This document shows, one piece after another, positions 31,146 through 35,464 of a DNA stretch of 35,464 nucleotides. Numbering within the stretch: the stretch's first letter is position 1; every line of letters begins with the position of its first letter. Source of the stretch: Nonomuraea basaltis (GTDB lineage Bacteria > Actinomycetota > Actinomycetes > Streptosporangiales > Streptosporangiaceae); NCBI RefSeq assembly GCF_005893125.1, contig NZ_VCJS01000126.1, positions 1-35,464 of the forward strand. Reading direction: 5' to 3'. The translations under genes were made by a program, and so were the position numbers. The notes under the pieces are model-generated. The model had not been told where the DNA came from. It saw only the letters and a program-made list of their open reading frames with translations, and searched no databases.

Positions 31146-31889
31146 TTACCTTTCTTCGTTGTGTGGCCGGAGCCGGAGCCCCTGCATGCCGCCGTCGACC
31201 GCGAGCGCGGTCCCGGTGGTCGCACCGGCCTGGGGGCTGGCGAGGTAGGCGATCGCCGCGGCGACCTCCTCCGCGCTGACCAGGCGGCCCATTGGCTGCC
31301 TGGCGCTGAGCGCCGCGCGCTCCGCCTGGGGGTCGGGGGCGGTGGCGAGCAACTTGGTGACCCACGGGGTGTCCGCGGTGCCGGGATTGACGCAGTTGAC
31401 CCGGATGCCCTCATGTAGGTGGTCCGCGGCCATCGCCAGCGTCAGCGACAGCACCGCCCCCTTCGTCGCGCTGTAGAGCGCCCGCTCGGGCAGCCCCGCC
31501 GTGGCCGCGATCGAGCAGGTGTTGACGATGGCGGCGTGCTCGGACCTCCTGAGGTAGGGCAGCGCCGCCCGCGCCACCCGGACCATGCCGAACACGTTGA
31601 CGTCGAACACCTTCTGCCACTCGGCGTCCGGGTTGTCCTCGACGGTGCCCTGTGCCCCGATGCCCGCGTTGTTGACGAGCACGTCGATGCCGCCCAGCCG
31701 CTCGGCCGCCTCGGCCACCGCCGCCCGTACGCCGGCGTCGTCGGTGACGTCCATCTTGATCCCGATGAACGGCTCACCTGGCGGGTTCAGGTCGAGGCAG
31801 GCGACTTTCATACCGTGCTCGGCGAGCAACGTGGCCGCGGCCAGCCCGATGCCGGAGCCGCCGCCGGTCACGATCGCTTTGAGGCTCAC
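31146..31889 (-). CDS. SDR dehydrogenase, probable 2-keto-3-deoxy-L-fuconate 4-dehydrogenase
   Basis: A 247-residue classical short-chain dehydrogenase: TGGGSGIG cofactor loop (8-15), Asp33 in CLDL (suggesting NAD+), NNAG (73-76), and catalytic Ser126, Tyr139 and Lys143 (YSATK). C-terminal GTALAVDGGMQG is typical. Next to an L-fuconate dehydratase and an FAH-family hydrolase it best fits the dehydrogenase that makes 2,4-diketo-3-deoxy-L-fuconate. The GTG at 31889 has GGAGG five bases upstream. This initiation region is a duplicate of the end of the preceding gene, and a micro-ORF ends on this GTG as GTGA. Confidence 0.9.
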   Translation of the reverse strand: MSLKAIVTGGGSGIGLAAATLLAEHGMKVACLDLNPPGEPFIGIKMDVTDDAGVRAAVAEAAERLGGIDVLVNNAGIGAQGTVEDNPDAEWQKVFDVNVFGMVRVARAALPYLRRSEHAAIVNTCSIAATAGLPERALYSATKGAVLSLTLAMAADHLHEGIRVNCVNPGTADTPWVTKLLATAPDPQAERAALSARQPMGRLVSAEEVAAAIAYLASPQAGATTGTALAVDGGMQGLRLRPHNEER

Positions 31890-31924
31890 GCATCCCTCCA
31901 AACCTCGGTCGGTGTACGGATCAC
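31886..31924 (-). CDS. Micro-ORF bridging fucD and SDR (12 residues)
   Basis: GTG at 31924 overlaps the dehydratase TGA as GTGA, the frame reads VIRTPTEVWRDA, and its TGA overlaps the SDR GTG in the same way. Its last six residues repeat the last six of the dehydratase because of the duplication. A ribosome finishing the dehydratase could step through it to the SDR start. Confidence 0.45.
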   Translation of the reverse strand: MIRTPTEVWRDA

Positions 31925-31941
31925 GCGTCCCTCCAGACCTC
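31886..31941. repeat. 21-bp direct repeat, 35-bp period, at the fucD/SDR junction
   Basis: Bases 31886-31906 and 31921-31941 are 21-mers that differ at two positions. On the minus strand each contains GAGGT, an AGGAGG-like SD, and GCGTGA. In the upstream copy this is the end of the dehydratase (EVWRDA, stop); in the other it is the SDR ribosome-binding site and start. Confidence 0.9.
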
Positions 31942-33210
31942 TCCACCGGGGAAGGTGTGGGCGGCGATGGACTCCGGGCGCATCTCGGAGCCGAAGCCGG
32001 GCGCCGACGGGGGGACGTACCGGCCGTCGCGGATGACGACCGGGTCGACGAAGTGCTCGTGCAGGTGGTCGACGTACTCGATCACACGGCCGTCCATGGT
32101 CCCGGTGATCGCCACGTAGTCGAACATCGACAGGTGCTGCACCAGCTCGCACAGCCCGACGCCGCCCGCGTGCGGGCACACGGGCACCCCGAACTTGGCC
32201 GCGAGCAGCAGGATCGCCACGTTCTCGTTGACCCCGCCGACGCGGGCCGAGTCGATCTGCAGGTAGGAGATGGCTTTGGCCTGCAGCAGTTGCTTGAACA
32301 CGATGCGGTTCTGCACGTGCTCGCCGGTGGCCACCGGGATCGGCTCGATGGCCCTGGCGATGGCGGCGTGGCCGAGCACGTCGTCGGGGCTGGTCGGCTC
32401 CTCGACCCAGTGCGGGTTGAACTCGCGCAGCGCGTTGATCCACTCGATGCCCGAGCCGACGTCCCAGCGCTGGTTGGCGTCGATCGCGATCGGAAAGCCC
32501 GGCCCGCAGACCTCGCGCGCCACCCTGAAGCGGCGCCTGTCGTCGTCGAGGTCCGCGCCGACCTTGAGCTTGATCTGCCCGAACCCCTGCTCGATGGCCT
32601 CCTTGCAGAGCCGCCGCAGCTTCTCGTCGTCGTATCCGAGCCACCCCGGCGAGGTCGTGTACGCGGGATAGCCGGCCTCGAGCAGCCGGCCGATCCGCTC
32701 TTCCTTCCCCGCCTCCGCGTTGCGCAGGATCCGCAGGGCGTCGTCCCTGGTCAGCGCGTCGCTCAGATAGCGGAAGTCAACGAGATCGACGATCTCTTCG
32801 GGGGACATCTCGGACAGCAGCCGCCAGACCGGCTTGCCCGCGCGCTTGGCCTTGAGGTCCCACAGCGCGTTGACCACGGCGGAGATCGCCATGTGCATGA
32901 CGCCCTTCTCCGGCCCCAGCCACCGCAGCGGCGAGTCGTTGACCATGTCCTTGTACAGGGCGCCGAGGTCCTCGACGTCCTTGCCGAGCACGTACGGCTC
33001 CAGCGCGCCGATGGCGGTGGTCTGGATGTCGTTCCCGCGCCCGATGGTGAACGCGAACCCGTGCCCCTCGAATCCGTCATCCGTCTTGAGCACGACATAG
33101 GCCGCGGAGTAGTCGGGATCCGGATTCATCGCATCAGAGCCGTCGAGCTCCCGCGAGGTCGGAAACCGCACGTCGTGCGTCTCCATCCCAACGATCTTGT
33201 ACGCCATCAT
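31921..33210 (-). CDS. fucD: L-fuconate dehydratase (enolase superfamily, ENOSF1-like)
   Basis: A 429-residue mandelate-racemase-type enolase-superfamily enzyme. HDVRFPTSRELDGSDAMNPD and PDYSAAYVVLKTDDG are hallmarks of L-fuconate dehydratases and human ENOSF1. Active-site residues are complete: Lys214 and Lys216 (IKLKVGAD), Asp244 (IDANQRWD), Glu270 (WVEEPTSPDD), Glu297 (ATGEHVQNR) and His347 (CPHAGGVGLCE). It removes water from L-fuconate to give 2-keto-3-deoxy-L-fuconate, using Mg2+. The ATGATG start overlaps the FAH stop as ATGA. The C-terminal GGEVWRDA matches the family end and was duplicated into the junction with the next gene. Confidence 0.94.
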   Translation of the reverse strand: MMAYKIVGMETHDVRFPTSRELDGSDAMNPDPDYSAAYVVLKTDDGFEGHGFAFTIGRGNDIQTTAIGALEPYVLGKDVEDLGALYKDMVNDSPLRWLGPEKGVMHMAISAVVNALWDLKAKRAGKPVWRLLSEMSPEEIVDLVDFRYLSDALTRDDALRILRNAEAGKEERIGRLLEAGYPAYTTSPGWLGYDDEKLRRLCKEAIEQGFGQIKLKVGADLDDDRRRFRVAREVCGPGFPIAIDANQRWDVGSGIEWINALREFNPHWVEEPTSPDDVLGHAAIARAIEPIPVATGEHVQNRIVFKQLLQAKAISYLQIDSARVGGVNENVAILLLAAKFGVPVCPHAGGVGLCELVQHLSMFDYVAITGTMDGRVIEYVDHLHEHFVDPVVIRDGRYVPPSAPGFGSEMRPESIAAHTFPGGEVWRDA

Positions 33211-34052
33211 GCCTGCCCCACCGTCTGCCGCTGCCGCCCGAGCCCCTCGATCTCCAGCTCCATCACGTCACCGGCCCGCAGGTACGGCTGCCCCGGCATC
33301 CCCAGCGCCACACCGGCCGGGGTGCCCGTGTTGATCACGTCACCCGGCTCCAGCACCATGAACTGGCTCAGATAGCGCACGATCTCCGCCACATCGAAGA
33401 TCATGTTCTTGGTGTCGCCGTCCTGGCGGAGCTCGCCGTTCACCCAGAGGCGCAGCGGCAGGTTCTGCGGGTCGCCCACCTCGTCCGCGGTCACCAGCCA
33501 GGGACCCAGCGGGTTGAACGTCTCGCACGACTTACCTTTGTCCCACTGCCCGCCACGTTCGAGCTGGAACTCGCGCTCCGAGACGTCGTTGGAGATCGCG
33601 TAACCGGCGACCACGCCGAGCGCCTCCTCCTTGCTGCCCAGGTATCGGGCCTCCTGGCCGATGACGACGGCCAGCTCGACCTCCCAGTCGGTCTTCACGC
33701 TGCCCCGCGGAACGAGCACCTCGTCGTACGGGCCGACCATGGTGTTGGAGGCCTTCATGAACACGACGGGCTCGGCGGGCGGCTCCGCGCCGGACTCGGC
33801 GGCGTGGTCGCTGTAGTTCAGGCCGATGCAGACGATCTTGCCCGGACGCGCGATCGGAGCGCCGATCCTCAGCCCCTCGGCGTCGACGACCGGCAGGTCA
33901 CCGCGCTCGAGCGCCTCACGGACGCGCGCCACTCCCCCGGAGGCGAGGAAAGCGCCGTCGATCTCGGGCTCTCCGATGTCGCGCAAGTTACCGGCGTCAT
34001 CCAGCACCACCGGCCGCTCCTGTCCGACAGGTCCTACTCGCAGCAGCTTCAC
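33207..34052 (-). CDS. FAH-family hydrolase, probable 2,4-diketo-3-deoxy-L-fuconate hydrolase
   Basis: A 281-residue fumarylacetoacetate-hydrolase-fold protein, first gene of the operon. The metal-binding residues Glu124 and Glu126 (DWEVELAVVIG) and Asp156 (AISNDVSERE) are present, and GLNYSDHAAE and NTGTPAGVALG are family motifs. In non-phosphorylative L-fucose degradation an FAH-family enzyme splits 2,4-diketo-3-deoxy-L-fuconate into pyruvate and L-lactate. The GTG at 34052 has GAAGGA six bases upstream; the longer open frame to 34109 crosses the operator region. The promoter region upstream is shared with a divergent P450. Confidence 0.9.
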   Translation of the reverse strand: MKLLRVGPVGQERPVVLDDAGNLRDIGEPEIDGAFLASGGVARVREALERGDLPVVDAEGLRIGAPIARPGKIVCIGLNYSDHAAESGAEPPAEPVVFMKASNTMVGPYDEVLVPRGSVKTDWEVELAVVIGQEARYLGSKEEALGVVAGYAISNDVSEREFQLERGGQWDKGKSCETFNPLGPWLVTADEVGDPQNLPLRLWVNGELRQDGDTKNMIFDVAEIVRYLSQFMVLEPGDVINTGTPAGVALGMPGQPYLRAGDVMELEIEGLGRQRQTVGQA

Positions 34053-34070
34053 ACCGCATCCTTCACATAT

Positions 34071-34081
34071 ACATCGGATGT
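34071..34081. promoter_or_regulatory. GntR-type operator core at the fucose operon
   Basis: ACATCGGATGT is a perfect 5-1-5 palindrome with the same arms as the centre of the large palindrome before the GntR gene (ACATCCGATGT, 22996-23006) and shares CT on its right flank. It lies 19 bases before the FAH start, where a bound repressor could block transcription. Confidence 0.65.
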
Positions 34082-34286
34082 CTCGTGTTCCGATGCTCGT
34101 GCGGTCCAACGGTATGTGTCAAGGGTGAGGACGACGAAACATCCGATCCGTGACCTGGGGATACCTCCCAAAGCGAGGGACCGGGAGCCTGTGAACCCGT
34201 TTTACCGCCCCGGCGCCTGTGTTCACGCCGCAGAAATTTCGCCAGGGGAAGACATCGGAGGTCGAACCGCTGCTCATGTAGCCTCC

Positions 34287-34323
34287 TTGACGGTCGTACA
34301 GTGACGTAATAGAACACGTTTCA
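34287..34323 (+). promoter_or_regulatory. P450 promoter with overlapping KstR-like operator
   Basis: TTGACG (34287-34292) and TAGAAC (34310-34315) are spaced by 17 bp. The -10 is the left half of TAGAACACGTTTCA (34310-34323), which fits TnnAACnnGTTnnA at every fixed position and is the best KstR-type match here. It lies 32 bases before the P450 GTG. Confidence 0.82.
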
Positions 34324-34355
34324 GTACGGTCTAACCAAGCGCTTGAGGCAAGAGG

Positions 34356-35464
34356 GTGAACCGGGTGCACATCGACCTCGTCGACAGAGACCGCTACGCG
34401 ACCGCTGGACCGCCACACGACCAGTTCGCCTGGCTGCGCGCGAACTCTCCCGTTCACTGGCACGAGGGCGAGCCCGGCTTCTGGGCCGTCACCCGCTACG
34501 AGGACGTCGTCCACGTCTCACGCCACTCCGATCTGTTCTCCTCGCACCGCAAGCTCGCCCTGTTCGACGATCTGCCAGAGGAGCAGATCGCGATGCAACG
34601 GCTCATGATGCTCAATCAGGACCCTCCAGAGCACACGAGACGCCGTTCTCTGGTCAACCGGGGCTTCACCCCGCGCACGATCCGTGCCCTCGAACAACAC
34701 ATCCGTGACATCTGCGATGACCTCCTCGACAAATGCACGGGCGAGGTCGACTTCGTCACCGAGGTCGCCGCACCCCTGCCTCTCTACGTGATCTGTGAGC
34801 TGCTCGGCGCCCCCGTATCCGACCGCGACAAGGTCTTCGCCTGGTCCAACCGCATGATCGGGGCGCAAGACCCCGACTACGCCTCCCGGCCGGAGGAGGG
34901 CTCCGCCGCCGCCATGGAGGTCTACGCCTACGCCAACGAGCTGGCGGCGCAGCGCAGGGCCAACCCAAGGAACGACATCGTCACCAAGCTCCTGCAGCCC
35001 GACGAGAACGGCGAAACTCTCGACGAGAACGAGTTCGACCTCTTCGTCCTTCTTCTGGTGGTCGCGGGCAACGAGACCACCCGTAACGCGGCCTCCGGCG
35101 GCATGCTCGCCCTCTTCGAGCACCCCGGCCAGTGGGACCGCCTCGTTGCCGACCCCACCCTGGCCACGACGGCTGCCGACGAGATCGTCCGCTGGGTGTC
35201 CCCGGTCAACCTGTTCCGCCGCACCTCCACAACGGACCAAGTGCTCGGCGGCCAGCAGATCAAGGCGAACGACAAGGTCGTGGTCTTCTACGCCTCCGCC
35301 AACCGCGACGCCACCGCCTTCCCAGACGCCGGCGTCTTCGACATCGCCCGCAACCCCAACCCGCACATCGGCTTCGGAGGCGGCGGCGCCCACTTCTGCC
35401 TCGGCAACCACCTCGCCAAACTGGAGCTACGCGTCCTGTTCGAACAACTGGCCCGCCGCCACCC
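34356..35464 (+). CDS. Cytochrome P450, CYP125/CYP124-like steroid side-chain oxidase (3' truncated)
   Basis: 369 codons are visible with no stop before the window ends. P450 motifs are intact: I-helix VAGNETTRN, K-helix E-x-x-R in DEIVRWV, and the heme loop FGGGGAHFCLG with the Cys thiolate ligand. GFWAVTRYEDV, SRHSDLFSS, WSNRMIGAQDPDYA and ARNPNPHIGFGG follow mycobacterial CYP125 and CYP124, which oxidise the terminal carbon (C26/27) of cholesterol-type side chains. The KstR-like box and promoter upstream support a steroid role. The GTG at 34356 is chosen with GAGG seven bases upstream; a GTG at 34365 is possible. Only a C-terminal stretch of perhaps 40 residues should be missing. Confidence 0.9.
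   Translation, partial: MNRVHIDLVDRDRYATAGPPHDQFAWLRANSPVHWHEGEPGFWAVTRYEDVVHVSRHSDLFSSHRKLALFDDLPEEQIAMQRLMMLNQDPPEHTRRRSLVNRGFTPRTIRALEQHIRDICDDLLDKCTGEVDFVTEVAAPLPLYVICELLGAPVSDRDKVFAWSNRMIGAQDPDYASRPEEGSAAAMEVYAYANELAAQRRANPRNDIVTKLLQPDENGETLDENEFDLFVLLLVVAGNETTRNAASGGMLALFEHPGQWDRLVADPTLATTAADEIVRWVSPVNLFRRTSTTDQVLGGQQIKANDKVVVFYASANRDATAFPDAGVFDIARNPNPHIGFGGGGAHFCLGNHLAKLELRVLFEQLARRH

Larger units (their letters stand above)
34053..34355. promoter_or_regulatory. Divergent control region between the fucose operon and the P450
   Basis: 303 bases without a convincing gene, dense in operator-like sites: ACATC-G-GATGT (34071-34081), ACATCCGAT (34139-34147), ACATCGGAGGT (34252-34262), a KstR-like box (34310-34323) and the palindrome CAAGCGCTTG (34336-34345). 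On the minus strand TTGACA (34122-34117) is a possible -35 for the fucose operon, with only a poor -10 (GAGCAT, 18-bp spacer). Confidence 0.6.

Noticed and set aside
31886..32644. Alternative minus-strand frame across the end of fucD continuing into the junction
   Set aside because: It is the +1 shadow of fucD; only its last 12 codons coincide with the micro-ORF, which is reported separately.

Overview
The window reads as chromosomal DNA of a GC-rich (roughly 70% by eye) filamentous actinomycete. The gene set (a Mycobacterium/Rhodococcus-type steroid side-chain operon, a SigG-like sigma factor with a SnoaL-type tail, TANNNT -10 elements placed 6-7 nt before start codons) fits Streptosporangiales such as Nonomuraea. 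That placement is inference from content, not a database match. The first 27 bases are a Nextera/Tn5 sequencing adapter, so the left edge is an assembly artefact at a contig end. Both edges cut a gene.

Layout. 30-5513 (+): the tail of a Pro/Thr/Asp-rich secreted protein, two tandem paralogous subtilisin-family (S8) secreted proteases, and a long-form signal peptide peptidase SppA. 5608-9615 (-): a flavin-reductase-like protein, then a complete glycine betaine/choline/carnitine-type ABC importer (ATPase with CBS tail, two permeases, lipoprotein). 9883-11397 (+): a sigma-70-like protein carrying a long Pro-rich linker and a C-terminal membrane anchor. 11451-17757 (-): six overlapping genes that match the igr steroid side-chain operon plus an acyl-CoA synthetase (fadD17-chsE1-chsE2-chsH2-chsH1-ltp2). 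The divergent KstR-like TetR gene is at 17945. 18727-22995 (+): a quinone oxidoreductase, a SigG-like ECF sigma factor, a FadA5-like thiolase and an MBL-fold hydrolase. 23021-26570 (+): a FadR-type GntR regulator, a LigD-like phosphoesterase fused to a ligase domain that lacks its catalytic lysine, five 23-bp degenerate tandem repeats, an AAA/DUF4143 ATPase of different codon usage, and a GNAT acetyltransferase. 26597-34052 (-): a seven-gene operon for uptake and non-phosphorylative oxidation of a deoxy-sugar, most likely L-fucose (FAH hydrolase, L-fuconate dehydratase, SDR dehydrogenase, CUT2 lipoprotein/ATPase/permease, aldo/keto reductase). 34356-end (+): a CYP125/CYP124-like P450, truncated by the window.

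How the parts connect. Four 14-bp sites resembling the KstR operator (TnnAACnnGTTnnA) lie before fadD17, kstR, fadA5 and the P450. They tie these scattered genes into one probable steroid-catabolism regulon: P450 side-chain oxidation, FadD17 CoA activation, FadA5 thiolysis, then ChsE1/E2 dehydrogenation, ChsH1/H2 hydration and Ltp2 aldol cleavage to release propionyl-CoA. A second shared operator, ACATC-N-GATGT, lies before the GntR gene and before the distant fucose operon and suggests that this regulator controls that operon.

The most unusual structure is in the fucose operon. At two gene junctions the translation-initiation region has been tandemly duplicated with periods of 47 and 35 bp. 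Each duplication creates GTG-started micro-ORFs whose stop codons overlap the next GTG as GTGA. Other points of note are the tail-anchored sigma-like protein, the pseudo-ligase, and the 23-bp repeats next to the DUF4143 ATPase.
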